DNA of 64,000 nt from Farysia itapuensis (lineage: Eukaryota > Basidiomycota > Ustilaginomycetes > Ustilaginales > Ustilaginaceae). The stretch's first letter is position 1; each line of letters opens with the position of its first letter. The position numbers were made by a program, and so were the translations under genes. This document shows positions 37,636 to 47,263 of this stretch, in pieces. Location: assembly GCA_023212645.1 (NCBI GenBank), contig JALBYC010000003.1:558001-622000 (forward strand), in the 5' to 3' direction. The notes below the pieces were generated by a model. The model did no database searches. It saw only the letters and a list, made by a program, of their open reading frames with translations, and was not told the origin of the DNA.

Positions 37636-37990
37636 ATGTCTCGTTTTCCGATCTTCGCCACTTCCTGCTTCCTGCTGTTCGCGCTGAGCCAGATTCAGTC
37701 AGCGACTGCGTCTGGACCTCACTGCTCGTTGGCCTACAACAGCAGAACGCGCATTTCGCACAGCAGCCTTGCTCTCATCAACGGAGAGGACTGTGCCAAA
37801 GCTGACGGCTGGACACATTGCTGCATGGCTCCTTTCTCCAACTTCGACAGCAAGCATCCTAGCGCTCAGCAGTATCAGGCGTAAGTTGATCCTTTGCCAA
37901 AAATATTGCTGAATGCTGATGTGATTGTTACGCGGGCACAGTATTTGTGAAAGCGAGCCTACCATCGACAAGGATTGTGTCAAGCTATAG
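37636..37990 (+). CDS. Small cysteine-rich secreted protein (effector-like)
   Basis: Exons 37636-37880 and 37942-37990 with a 61-nt intron (GC|GTAAGT...GGGCACAG) give 97 residues ending CVKL. Signal peptide MSRFPIFATSCFLLFALSQIQSATA, cleavage near ATASG. The mature part is about 71 residues with six cysteines, one pair adjacent (THCCMA), consistent with three disulfides. Size, secretion and Cys content match apoplastic effectors or hydrophobin-like surface proteins, but the eight-Cys hydrophobin pattern is absent. No homologue is recalled. Without the splice the frame would end after QYQA, so the intron is needed for the last two cysteines. Confidence 0.7.
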
Positions 37991-38036
37991 ACGGTAGCCG
38001 ACCTGAATTTTCGAATACTTCAACCGTACTTGGCAA

Positions 38037-39032
38037 CTATACTTGCTCGCCCATGTTGTGCAAGAGGACTCGTGCTCTCTGCCTTTTGAGCTCAATTGTT
38101 CTGGGATCCGGTCCTGTTGATGTGACCGTCTCTTCAGGCGCTTCTGATTGTGTTGTTGAAGATTGGTTTTGCGAGCCTTCTTGCTCCATTGCCATGTCAG
38201 CGAACGAGACGCTTTTTTTGTCGCTTGAAGCTTCAGCACTGACTGGTTTTGTGATTGCTACAGGGGTCTCGATGGGAGCTGCGTCCGGAATCTTGGCGGC
38301 ATTGAGAGCTTCGTTGAGTGTCTGAACAAGGCGTGATCTTGCACCGCCGAGAACGCTCTTTAGATACGCTGCGACCACTGGTATGAAGTCGTCTGGCACA
38401 AAAGTCTCGCCCTCTTCGTCGTTCTCGCCTCCATCATTGTCTGCTCCGTCTTTTCCTCCGCTTGGGGCCGTCCGAGCTAGTGCTGGGTCATAGTCGGCAG
38501 GTGGAACTGAAAGAGCATTGCGAAGTAGCCAATTCTGACGAGCCTTGTTGAACTTCCACTGCGTCTTGTCGGCAGAGTATGTCTGGGCGTAAGCGATGGC
38601 CTGCTTGGCCTGCTCGCTCAAGCGAAGGTCACTGTTGGGGTCCGGCCCGACATCAACCGTATGTGTGGTAGGCGCTGCATCGCCGTTCTCGGCTTTCTTC
38701 TTGGTCGTCCTTTTACGCTTTCTTTTGCGTTTACCGTCAGCATCATTCTTGTCGGCGACATCGTCCTCGTCAGAGGATGCATTTGCCTTGGCCGTCTCGT
38801 CTTCTTTGACGTCGCTTGCTCTTGCAGTTGTGGCTGCAGATGCAGTACTTTTCGCCTCTGCCACATCGCTGTCGTTGTCTGACTCGTCTTCGGCTGCGGC
38901 TGTACGCTTCTTATTGCGGTTGCGCTTCCTAGGTCTCTTTGCTTTTGCATCCTCGGGAACAGCAGCACTGGGCCCTGGAATGCTGCTGCTGCCTGCTGTC
39001 GCCGTCAGGAATTCTTTGCTTCGGGATGGCAT
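38037..39032 (-). CDS. WKF-domain nucleolar-type protein (C7orf50-like)
   Basis: The ATG at 39032 (MPSRSKEFL) gives 331 residues; the frame extends 28 codons further without similarity. N-terminal region is Lys/Arg-rich with nuclear-localisation clusters (KRPRKRNRNKKR and GKRKRKRKRTTKKK), separated by an acidic run. The WKF motif is in KTQWKFNKARQNWLLRNAL (about residues 160-178), which defines the family found from fungi to human C7orf50. The central DDFIPVVAAYLKSVLGGARSRLV is a second conserved helix. The C-terminal MSFADMAMEQ region is low complexity. The family is thought to be nucleolar; no enzymatic role is expected. Confidence 0.85.
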   Translation of the reverse strand: MPSRSKEFLTATAGSSSIPGPSAAVPEDAKAKRPRKRNRNKKRTAAAEDESDNDSDVAEAKSTASAATTARASDVKEDETAKANASSDEDDVADKNDADGKRKRKRKRTTKKKAENGDAAPTTHTVDVGPDPNSDLRLSEQAKQAIAYAQTYSADKTQWKFNKARQNWLLRNALSVPPADYDPALARTAPSGGKDGADNDGGENDEEGETFVPDDFIPVVAAYLKSVLGGARSRLVQTLNEALNAAKIPDAAPIETPVAITKPVSAEASSDKKSVSFADMAMEQEGSQNQSSTTQSEAPEETVTSTGPDPRTIELKRQRARVLLHNMGEQV

Positions 39033-39199
39033 GATGCAGACAAGGAAATGACCAAGCAACGCATCAGAAGAAATAAAAGCAATAAATTCTGTCGCAAAAT
39101 CTTGAGAATATCCCAAAACACTTCCGACTTCCGGACGTCGGCACTAACTGCAACATCCAGAACGGGACGACAACTCGACCCTTCACCGTCCAAGGTAGC

Positions 39200-41143
39200 A
39201 TGCCAAACTTTTCTGGCGCCTTTGCGGTGCTTGCCGTCTTGGTGAGGCCATCGCTGGTCGTACCTCATGTACAGGTCGATGACATAAGCCAGCTCGACTG
39301 GCAATCTCTTCACAACAACGGTGTACGATTTCTGGTGTTTGACAAGGACAATTGCCTCACCAAGCCACACAAAGACGAGCTGGAGCAGGCAATACAACAC
39401 TCGTGGCAGCGATGTCAGCAAGTATTTGGGCGCGAAAACATCCTGATGGTCAGCAATTCAAGTGGGTCATCGAGTGATCCATCTGGTCTTGGCGCCGAAA
39501 GCCTCAGTCGTGCACTTGGGGTACCTGTTCTGTGTCATGCCCAGAAGAAGCCCAGTGCGAGATGCGCGGCTGAAGCGCTCAACTACTTTGCCGCACTCAG
39601 CAGTGGTGATGAGATTCGAGAGCAGGTGCTGCGTCATGCCAGTATCATGCCCCCTGGCTTTGCAGCGAAGAGTGCTGACTCGGGTGACAAAGTCACCAGC
39701 CGAGCGCTTGCGCAAATGAAGAAGACTTTTGCCTCTCGCGTCCCGTCAGATGCTCATGGTCAGGGCAGCATCCTGCTGGTGGGCGATCGAACGATGACGG
39801 ATGTCGTTCTGGCACACCGTATGAACGATGATCTCATGCGAAGACGAAGGAAGCTCGGTCTAAAAGCGTCTTCATCCTCAACGCCGACCCCGCAATGCAT
39901 CTCCGTGTTGACCACTCAGATCTGGGCGAGAGAAAGCATCGTCAATACTTGGTTGCGCAAGCTTGAGGCTCGCGTTACAGCGTACCTCATAGAAAAGGGG
40001 TATCAGCCAGGCCAAGCAGCATTTTACCGACAAAACAGCACTACAAAAGAATCCCACGACTGGCAGAAGATGGCCACATTTCAGCCCGTTTCCACCGCGG
40101 CTCTGACGCAGTCACAGCTTGAACCTCGTGCAGATCAGGACAGTACAAGCCAGTACCCACTTACTGGGGAGACGGTTCCGACACCTCCTCCACCTCACCC
40201 GCCTCTTGGCACTCCAACTATTGGCGCCATTCTGCTCACTGGAATTACCAAACCGCTTCCACAATTTCTAGGCCGGTTCCTTGCGTTCACCATGCGATCG
40301 AGACCTGTTGCTTGGATCACCGACAACCTGCAGACAGGCTGGAGTGTCATGATAGCCGGACTTGCATCGGGTATACACCAAGCTGGGCTGTCTCCACACC
40401 GCCGTCCGAGCACGCTATTGAAAACTGAACACGATGAGCAACGTACGACCCCAACCTTGATGTCGATCACGCAGATGCTGGATGCAAAGATACCGCAGCT
40501 CGATTCCGTCTCGAAAAAAAAAGTGACTGCCTTTGCTGGAGACGTCCAACGCCGACTCAGCTCAACCACTTCCTCAGCTCACAACTTCATGGCAAAACAT
40601 CTTCAGAAGATGAAAAGCTTGAACACGTCATCGGTGTCCACGCAGACGACCGCACGTCAAAAGATCTCGCCGCTGATCTCTCAAACACAGACAGGACGAA
40701 GAGCGCTGCACACTTCCAGTCGCCGTACCAATCAGCACCGAAATCAGCCGCCGTCTCGCGGACCCCAGCCGGGCAGAGCTCCTCCTCGGCCGAGTGCACG
40801 AAACTGGCTCGCTGCGTTGGCGGCTGTCGTTCTGGTACCAACTTGCTACTACGGTGGTATGAGGTTGAGCGACTGGCGTGCACAGCGTCAGGCTAATAGG
40901 CTGATTGATTTGGATGACTTGCCTCCGACGCCTGCTGAGCCTACAATAGAGCGACTGCCGGAATCGTCGCCCGCTGCGACACGTACAGACTCGGGTGATG
41001 TGACAGCCCGCGCCCTTACAAACCGCAAAACAGATTTGCAACGTAGTCTCTACCACCTGGTTCACGACCGCAAGGACGTCACAGAAAAACTCGACAACCT
41101 CCACCAACGCATGCAGAGCACAAACACTCAACCGTCACAATAG
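39200..41143 (+). CDS. GEP4: GEP4-type mitochondrial phosphatidylglycerophosphate phosphatase with long C-terminal extension
   Basis: 647 residues, intronless. HAD motifs: VRFLVFDKDNCLTKPH (DxDxx nucleophile) at about 43-58 and ILLVGDRTMTDVVLAHRM (motif IV). MVSNSSGSS is motif II. These fit Gep4, which makes phosphatidylglycerol for cardiolipin in mitochondria. The family core is about 200 residues; here a Ser/Pro/Thr-rich extension of some 350 follows, with one membrane helix (NWLAALAAVVLVPTCYYGG, about 533-551) and a coiled-coil-like end. A run of nine A at about 40514-40522 encodes KKK. The extension is unusual; no second enzyme domain is seen. Confidence 0.85.
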   Translation: MPNFSGAFAVLAVLVRPSLVVPHVQVDDISQLDWQSLHNNGVRFLVFDKDNCLTKPHKDELEQAIQHSWQRCQQVFGRENILMVSNSSGSSSDPSGLGAESLSRALGVPVLCHAQKKPSARCAAEALNYFAALSSGDEIREQVLRHASIMPPGFAAKSADSGDKVTSRALAQMKKTFASRVPSDAHGQGSILLVGDRTMTDVVLAHRMNDDLMRRRRKLGLKASSSSTPTPQCISVLTTQIWARESIVNTWLRKLEARVTAYLIEKGYQPGQAAFYRQNSTTKESHDWQKMATFQPVSTAALTQSQLEPRADQDSTSQYPLTGETVPTPPPPHPPLGTPTIGAILLTGITKPLPQFLGRFLAFTMRSRPVAWITDNLQTGWSVMIAGLASGIHQAGLSPHRRPSTLLKTEHDEQRTTPTLMSITQMLDAKIPQLDSVSKKKVTAFAGDVQRRLSSTTSSAHNFMAKHLQKMKSLNTSSVSTQTTARQKISPLISQTQTGRRALHTSSRRTNQHRNQPPSRGPQPGRAPPRPSARNWLAALAAVVLVPTCYYGGMRLSDWRAQRQANRLIDLDDLPPTPAEPTIERLPESSPAATRTDSGDVTARALTNRKTDLQRSLYHLVHDRKDVTEKLDNLHQRMQSTNTQPSQ

Positions 41144-41223
41144 TCGCCATATTGAACCCAATCAAGTACGGCAAACTGTAATCAGCCGTCTGTGCTACTA
41201 GAGTGTGTTGCGCGGGAAAAGCC

Positions 41224-43548
41224 TCAGAGCACGATTTCCTCGATGGTTTCTTTCTTGGTGCCGAGCTTGGGCAGACGCACGTAGATGTCGGTGGACAGTC
41301 CGTCGAGGCTGCGAAAGCTAAGACTGCCTCCGAAAAAGTCACAGTAGACTTTGGCCATGGGCAGACCGAGACCCGTTTCGACTTGGACAGTGTGTAGTGC
41401 TGCGGGTCCTGTTCCTTCCACTGCCTCAAATTTGGCCGCTGCCGCTGCAGCGACGTCAAGAACGGCCGAGAGCGGGTTGGACACGGGCGGCGGGGGAGAT
41501 CGAGTAACTTGCTCGTTGACGGTACCTTTGAACTTCCCGATACTCTTGAGAGCGTCAAAGCGGTGACGTGTGCTGAGTCCGGCTTCTGACTGTAGGGGCG
41601 GAGCGTTGGTACCGCTTGGGTCGGGAAGGTTGGGTAAGCCGTAGAACGCCGATGCTGAGCCTGGCGCTGGTGTTTCTGGTGCCGAGCTGGTTGCCTCTTG
41701 AGCACGGGCGCGGGCAACACGTACGGCTTGCTCTTCGAGCTCGAGTCGACGCCGGACGTTGCTAAACGAACACAGAGCGTCAATCAGCGGGTCGTGATAT
41801 CCACCATCGCTATCGGTACTAGTGGTCGAAGTGCCCACTGTGCCGAATTCATTCGGCGGGGTCGAGCCTCCGACACCGCCAGCTGACCCGACACCGCCCC
41901 GCATAGGTGGTGTGAAGGACGCAAAGGATCCCTCTCCGCTCGCCATGCGCGGGTTTCCAGGCATTGAGCCAGACGTCTCGGAAGCCCACGAATCGGCGTA
42001 GAAAGAGATAGGATCAGCGGGCACATGCATGGGTGTGTGGTTAGCGCTACCTCCGTGCTGAAGTGGTTGTGCGTAGCTGTCATCCTGCAGCGTCACTGGT
42101 AGCGAGTCACTCTCGGGGTGATGCCTCGCCCACGATCCACGAGGTGGGTAGCCGCCAATATGGCCAGTGTCTGGGAACGGTACAGGATACTGTTCGTCCG
42201 TCGAGCGACTGGAAACGCCCTCCAGCGATTCAGCCAGGGGAGAAGCAGATGCTTGGGCTGATGCTACAGCTTGCGCTCTGTTTTGAGCAGCATGTGATGG
42301 CGTGTTTAGAGCGCCTGGTGTTCTGTGCGATCCTACAAGCTGCCCGATGAGGTCCGGCAACCCCCCGCCAGTGTCTGACATACGAATGATTAGATCTTCC
42401 TCTGGCGGCCCCTCGACGATGGTAACACGGACCGAACCAACGTCCTCGTCACCTGCATGTCTTCGGATCGTCGCGCGAATAGCGTTCTTGAGCAGCTCAA
42501 AGACGATGTACTCCAAATGCTCGGGAATGTAGGCGAACCGGGCGCCAAGATCACCATCAACAATCACCTTTGGGATTCGTTCAGGTGCAATCCCTTGCAC
42601 GTTGACAAACATTTGCGTGAGAAGCTTAATGCCTTTCTGCACAACGCTCGCGACGGAAAGCCTCGTGTAGATGATACCGACATGGTCGCCAATCGAGTCG
42701 TCGTGCTCCTCTTCCTCTTCGTGCCTGCGGTCTGGCTCGTTGAAGAAATGGAACGGATCGTCGAGCGCTTCCGAAAGAGCGATATGCTGTTCAGCCAAGA
42801 CTCGACGTGATATCCTGGACCGCAGCATTCGTTCCATGAACTTGTCCAGCTGTTGTGGTTGCAAATGGTGTGAGCTCTCGACAATGCCAATCGTCAGACT
42901 CGGAATGATGGTCAGATGATCATCCAACAATCCCCTGAGGAGATTGCACCACCTTTCGTTGTCTTCCATCGTCTTGATGTGGGGGAAGCGGCGGAACGTC
43001 TCGAACGCTGACCAGTACTTTTGGTACACATCCTCCAGGCGTTGATTGGTCATGACGACGAATGGCAGAGCCTGTAGATCTCGAATGCGGTGCGCTATGC
43101 GTACCGGAAGCTCGTGCCGCACGTAGTTGGCTGATTTCAGGATCTTTTCGCGGTCACGTCCCAGTGTGCGTCCAAAGAAGATAAGCTGGCGGAGTGTCAT
43201 CCGCGTAGCTGGTTTCGCGGCCCACTGCTCCAAGACCTTGTTGAGGTAGAAATGTCGACCTAGATCGGCCTCCGAGCCCATCCCAAGTCGGGCTGGACCG
43301 CCGCCGGCTCCACTACTCAGATAGCGTAAGCCTGGGGGTAGGATCGGTCTTGGCTTGGCGTGCGGCTTCTGTGAGACGAGGAACTGGTCGAGCTCAATCG
43401 ATGGTGAGGCTCGTGCCTTGCCGTTGGAAGAGGCATCTTTGGCTCTTGCTGCAGAAGAGCATGTGAGTGGTCGGATCTGCGATGTTGTTGATGCCCACGT
43501 CTTCTCGGCATGTGCAGTGCACAGCGACGGTCTCAAGTGCCGTACCAT
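41224..43548 (-). CDS. PKP2: Mitochondrial pyruvate/branched-chain dehydrogenase kinase-like protein with large ATP-lid insertion
   Basis: 774 residues. The N-terminal alpha domain (about 80-290) matches BCDHK/PDK (MTLRQLIFFGRTL, VMTNQRLEDVYQKYW, LDDHLTIIPSLTIGI). The GHKL ATPase follows: N box ELLKNAIRATIRRH, G1 box SDTGGGLPDL with Asp at about 392. The G2 box TGLGLPMAKVYCDFFGGSL does not come until about 726, so roughly 330 residues separate them where about 35-45 is usual. The insert is low complexity (Gly/Ser/Pro/Thr-rich). A presequence-like N-terminus (MVRHLRPSLC) fits mitochondria. Expected: phosphorylation and silencing of the E1 subunit. PKP1 or PKP2 cannot be told apart here. Confidence 0.85.
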   Translation of the reverse strand: MVRHLRPSLCTAHAEKTWASTTSQIRPLTCSSAARAKDASSNGKARASPSIELDQFLVSQKPHAKPRPILPPGLRYLSSGAGGGPARLGMGSEADLGRHFYLNKVLEQWAAKPATRMTLRQLIFFGRTLGRDREKILKSANYVRHELPVRIAHRIRDLQALPFVVMTNQRLEDVYQKYWSAFETFRRFPHIKTMEDNERWCNLLRGLLDDHLTIIPSLTIGIVESSHHLQPQQLDKFMERMLRSRISRRVLAEQHIALSEALDDPFHFFNEPDRRHEEEEEHDDSIGDHVGIIYTRLSVASVVQKGIKLLTQMFVNVQGIAPERIPKVIVDGDLGARFAYIPEHLEYIVFELLKNAIRATIRRHAGDEDVGSVRVTIVEGPPEEDLIIRMSDTGGGLPDLIGQLVGSHRTPGALNTPSHAAQNRAQAVASAQASASPLAESLEGVSSRSTDEQYPVPFPDTGHIGGYPPRGSWARHHPESDSLPVTLQDDSYAQPLQHGGSANHTPMHVPADPISFYADSWASETSGSMPGNPRMASGEGSFASFTPPMRGGVGSAGGVGGSTPPNEFGTVGTSTTSTDSDGGYHDPLIDALCSFSNVRRRLELEEQAVRVARARAQEATSSAPETPAPGSASAFYGLPNLPDPSGTNAPPLQSEAGLSTRHRFDALKSIGKFKGTVNEQVTRSPPPPVSNPLSAVLDVAAAAAAKFEAVEGTGPAALHTVQVETGLGLPMAKVYCDFFGGSLSFRSLDGLSTDIYVRLPKLGTKKETIEEIVL

Positions 43549-43763
43549 AGTCGACTAAGTGCTGAGAAGAATCGAGATGATGGTCAATGCTTCCGCAGCC
43601 TCTATTCTGACTCGAGTGTCGAGATATCAAAAACGCACCCTTTTCGGTGTGGGGTCGAGCCTAACACGCAACATTCACAAAAGATCGTCGAAACAAAGCC
43701 ACGGTTGGTATATGAATGATACAGGCGCGACATGGAAGGAAGTGAATGGGGGAGACGGAAAAG

Positions 43764-46595
43764 CTAGGCAGCGAGAGCAGAGGTATGGTGTGTGTAGGGA
43801 TCCGGATCCGACTGTGCCATCAGCTCCCAATTGTTGCTGCCAGATCTTGGCAGAGCGGCGCCGCCATCTTCGTCGGCCTCCTCAACGCTGGCGCCCGCGA
43901 TGCGCAGACCGTCCTTCCAGCCGTGCACTCTTGCATAGCCGTCAGCGCCTTGAGCATGTTCCGAGACTGGACGAATGGAGTAGATGCCGTCGTCCCTGCC
44001 CGCATCTCCCAGTCTGGCTTTGCCGTGAGAGGATGAAGCTAGGTTCGCTAGACACGCTTCCAACGACATGGACGGTGCTCTGCGCGCTCGCTTTGCTGGC
44101 TCAGGAGCTGCTTGAGGCATCGGGTGAACGACAGTGGTCACATCAGTGTGTATTGAGCTTCCGGAGACGTTCCGGCTGGCTTGTGTCTGCACTTCTGTCG
44201 CTGACCATGTTGGTGGACCCATCTCGCCCCACTTGCTCGCCCGGCCCGGGGCAATGTTGCCCGTACCACCCACCACTGTATTGCTACGAGAGACTTTGGC
44301 AACGAGAGACGGTCTCGGCCTGAAACTCTCCCGTTGAGTTTTGATCGTTTTTGTGTTGGTCGTATTGCGATTGAAGCCAAAATTGGAAGCTGCTGGTGTT
44401 TGGGCAACGTACGATCTAGGCGCTGTCGATCCTGCTATGCGAGAGGGACTGCTGCTGGGAGCTGCTTGGGACGAAGAAGAGCTTTCAGCTCGAAACCTTC
44501 CAGCCATGGATGTGGCGGGTCGCCGAACACTAGCGGGTCCAGCGCCGTACGCGGCTCTTGCACCGGCACCGCTCACCGGGGCACGAGCCGAAGCAGTACG
44601 AGAGACGGTGCTGCTTATTGTTGGAAGAGCACGGTTGGCTGGAGTCTTGGCTGTGCTGATAGCAGAGGGCGGCGCCAGTCTTGGCCTTTTCACCGTGCCT
44701 TCGCTTGGCGTCATAGGTCGCATTGGCGTGTTGATCGAGGCGCCTCGATTTGACATGGACGAAGATGCCAGCGGCCCGCGACGTACACTACCAGGAACAC
44801 TCACAGGTGTGGGGGGCGGTTGCGCTCCAGAAGCAGTACGCGTGCGTTTACGTGTGCCGTTCTCTTTCGACCCTTCGATCTGTTCCAAAAGCTCGTCGAG
44901 ATAGCGAACGCCGTTGATTGTGAATGGCTCATTGTGGTCTTCCTCCCACGCTGGGATGACCTTGATCAGCTCTGCTTCGATCTTGGGCTTCTGGATCTTG
45001 ACTCTCTTTCTCATCTTTTCTTCGCGCAAGAGACGGCCAGGATCACCGCGGTTGGAACGGCCCAGTAGACGGGATCCATCCGCGGCGCTTTCGTCGAGCT
45101 GACGTGCCTCGTCCAGCAATTCTTTGTATCGGCCAATAACCTTGAGAACGGGTGCCTTTGTGCGAACTTGCTCGGTGAGATGGTCGATCATCTGTTCGTG
45201 CGACGCCAGAATCTCGTCAGTCGGCAATGGCTCGTCGTGTTCAGAACTGGCTCCAAGGTCGATATAGAAGGGAGGGAACGAAATCTGGCGTTCTTCTTCA
45301 GTGAGGAAGAGAGAATCCCAGAGCGTGGCAATACGTTCGCGCGTCTTGGAGATAAACAGCGACATGTGTTGTGCCTTGAGCTGCTTCATCTTTTCCAGCT
45401 CGGCCTGATACGCTGCCACTACCTCGAGAGTGCTGCCGCGATTTTCCATCACAAAGGCGTCCATCTCGTCCTCGGGCACATCAAACTTGGCCCAAAGCTC
45501 GCTCAACTCGTCGTATAGACCTTGGATGAGCATCTCGCGTCGTCGCTTTTCCGTATCGAGCCAGTGTAGTTTCTGTGCAGCTTGGGCGAGATTGGACTCC
45601 GAAGGCTCCATTGTGTGCACATTGGCTTTGGAGGAGGAGGATGGGAGAGCGAGATCGTCACCGTGTCTGGCTGGCAGACCGCCGAGGGAAGCTCGGGTGG
45701 GTGTGTCGGCGAGGATGTCATGGGCTCGTGTGGCTCGATCGTCAGATGCGCTTTGTGGCTCAACGGCGATGAATTCACCAGTGAACCGCTTGTGATGATC
45801 GTAAACAGGCTGTAGCTGAAGGTGTGCTAGAACAGCGCGATCGAATGCCAGGGTACTGCCCCCACACGACACTTGGTCGCCCTGTTGCTGAGCGGCAAAG
45901 ATTTGCTCTTCACCGACTGCTTCCGGCTTGCAAGGCTCGAGACAGAGCTCGGACCAAAGCTGCACGACTTCGAGCAAATTGTTCTGCAGCAGTTCTGATC
46001 TCGTGTTGACTTCTTTCGAGCATCTGATAATTTCGGCCTCGATGGCCGCCACTCTTGATGGGGAAACATCTCGAAATGGGCTATCAGCGATGTGGGTATC
46101 TGCAGCATTGACAAAGGAGCCGAGTAGAGCAGTGTATGTTTGTAGTTTGGCGGAAAGGCGGTCGATCTGCGCTTCGCGTGTTGAGTAGGTGGTTCGGAGG
46201 CGCTCTTGATCTGCTTGCAGCTGAGCACGTCTTTGCAGCAGCGGCACACTATTGACAGATTGCAGCACAGGACTGGCTGCGCTAGGGGATCCTGCGGCTG
46301 ACATCATGCGCTTTCCGACGGCGTTTTGCAGCGAAGCCGGCGAGGCTGAAGATCTCTCGCCCAGTGCTGTCTTGATCTGCTCATTTTCGAGATCAAGCTG
46401 CGTGCATTCGGTGCGTAGTGACTGAGCTTCTTGTTGGACTTTTCCAATCTGATCGTCCACAGCAGTCTTGAGGGCCTGGTGAAGCGCGTCGAGAGCACCT
46501 TGGAGTGCGCCTGGTGGATGGCCGATCTGAGCGTGTAGACCAACTAGTTGCTCCGTCGACGAGGACAGCAAAGCTGCCAATGCGGCAGCATCCAT
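43764..46595 (-). CDS. ASE1: Microtubule-bundling protein Ase1/PRC1/MAP65
   Basis: The ATG at 46595 (MDAAALAALL) gives 943 residues, intronless. Coiled-coil N-terminal half with heptads (QEAQSLRTECTQLDLENEQIK). The MAP65 core includes LWSELCLEP, TRERIATLWDSLFLTEEER and REEKMRKRVKIQKPKIEAELIKVIPAWEEDHNEPF, the microtubule-binding spectrin region. A Ser/Thr/Ala/Arg-rich tail of about 300 residues follows, typical of Cdk-regulated disorder. It crosslinks antiparallel midzone microtubules in anaphase (family knowledge). It shares a 668-bp region with the divergent CDC11/NUD1-like gene. Confidence 0.9.
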   Translation of the reverse strand: MDAAALAALLSSSTEQLVGLHAQIGHPPGALQGALDALHQALKTAVDDQIGKVQQEAQSLRTECTQLDLENEQIKTALGERSSASPASLQNAVGKRMMSAAGSPSAASPVLQSVNSVPLLQRRAQLQADQERLRTTYSTREAQIDRLSAKLQTYTALLGSFVNAADTHIADSPFRDVSPSRVAAIEAEIIRCSKEVNTRSELLQNNLLEVVQLWSELCLEPCKPEAVGEEQIFAAQQQGDQVSCGGSTLAFDRAVLAHLQLQPVYDHHKRFTGEFIAVEPQSASDDRATRAHDILADTPTRASLGGLPARHGDDLALPSSSSKANVHTMEPSESNLAQAAQKLHWLDTEKRRREMLIQGLYDELSELWAKFDVPEDEMDAFVMENRGSTLEVVAAYQAELEKMKQLKAQHMSLFISKTRERIATLWDSLFLTEEERQISFPPFYIDLGASSEHDEPLPTDEILASHEQMIDHLTEQVRTKAPVLKVIGRYKELLDEARQLDESAADGSRLLGRSNRGDPGRLLREEKMRKRVKIQKPKIEAELIKVIPAWEEDHNEPFTINGVRYLDELLEQIEGSKENGTRKRTRTASGAQPPPTPVSVPGSVRRGPLASSSMSNRGASINTPMRPMTPSEGTVKRPRLAPPSAISTAKTPANRALPTISSTVSRTASARAPVSGAGARAAYGAGPASVRRPATSMAGRFRAESSSSSQAAPSSSPSRIAGSTAPRSYVAQTPAASNFGFNRNTTNTKTIKTQRESFRPRPSLVAKVSRSNTVVGGTGNIAPGRASKWGEMGPPTWSATEVQTQASRNVSGSSIHTDVTTVVHPMPQAAPEPAKRARRAPSMSLEACLANLASSSHGKARLGDAGRDDGIYSIRPVSEHAQGADGYARVHGWKDGLRIAGASVEEADEDGGAALPRSGSNNWELMAQSDPDPYTHHTSALAA

Positions 46596-47263
46596 TGTAA
46601 GCTGTATCAAAACAGTATTCTAGATCTGATGCTGATGTTGATAGATGCGTGTGAGCTCATTCAAAGAGCATAGTTGGTTCGTGTCAGGGAATGGATGGTG
46701 GTTTGATGGCGTCAGTGTTTGAATTTCAACTTCCAACTTGCGAAAAGCAACAATTTGGGTGCAAAGTGCAAACACGCGTTAGTTGCGCCGCCATCGCGAC
46801 TCACGCTCGGAGTTGGTCACGTGGTCTCCCTCCCCTCCCTTTCCCAGCCTCACCCGCTGAACCCCCCCCTGAGCCACACTCATCAGTCAAGTCCGAGCAC
46901 TGCTACACTGCTGCCGAGATCCTACGATGATCGTGCTCAACAATCAAGCTTGACCAAATGTTGTTTGTCGGGTCGGCCCACCTGAGAATGTGTGTGAATG
47001 AAGAAGGGGTTTGAGCTGCAAGCACTGTACGCCGGGAGAAAAAGTGAGTCGTGTTGCTCTTTGCCGATTGCTGTCTCCGCGTCACTCTCCGCCCGCTCCC
47101 ATCATCCTTCCTACCTCAACACTCCTATCTAGATACCCTGTCGCGCCAATCGCGATGCTCTGCTTGATCGCCACTTGCTGAAGCACTCTTGTGCTGCATC
47201 CATCGACCAACGCGTCTCCCTCCATCACGCGCATTACCCTTTCTAGACTCGATACTTGCTGCA
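46596..47263. promoter_or_regulatory. Divergent intergenic region of ASE1 and CDC11/NUD1-like genes
   Basis: Both neighbours act in anaphase and exit from mitosis, so shared control is plausible. No gene is seen within. A C-rich stretch (about 46826-46870) is present. No defined cell-cycle element is asserted. Confidence 0.35.

Noticed and set aside
43559..44323. 254-codon plus-strand ORF near ASE1's 3' end
   Set aside because: Shadow of the ASE1 tail; Arg/Cys/Ser-rich with no domain and lies antisense to a well-supported gene.
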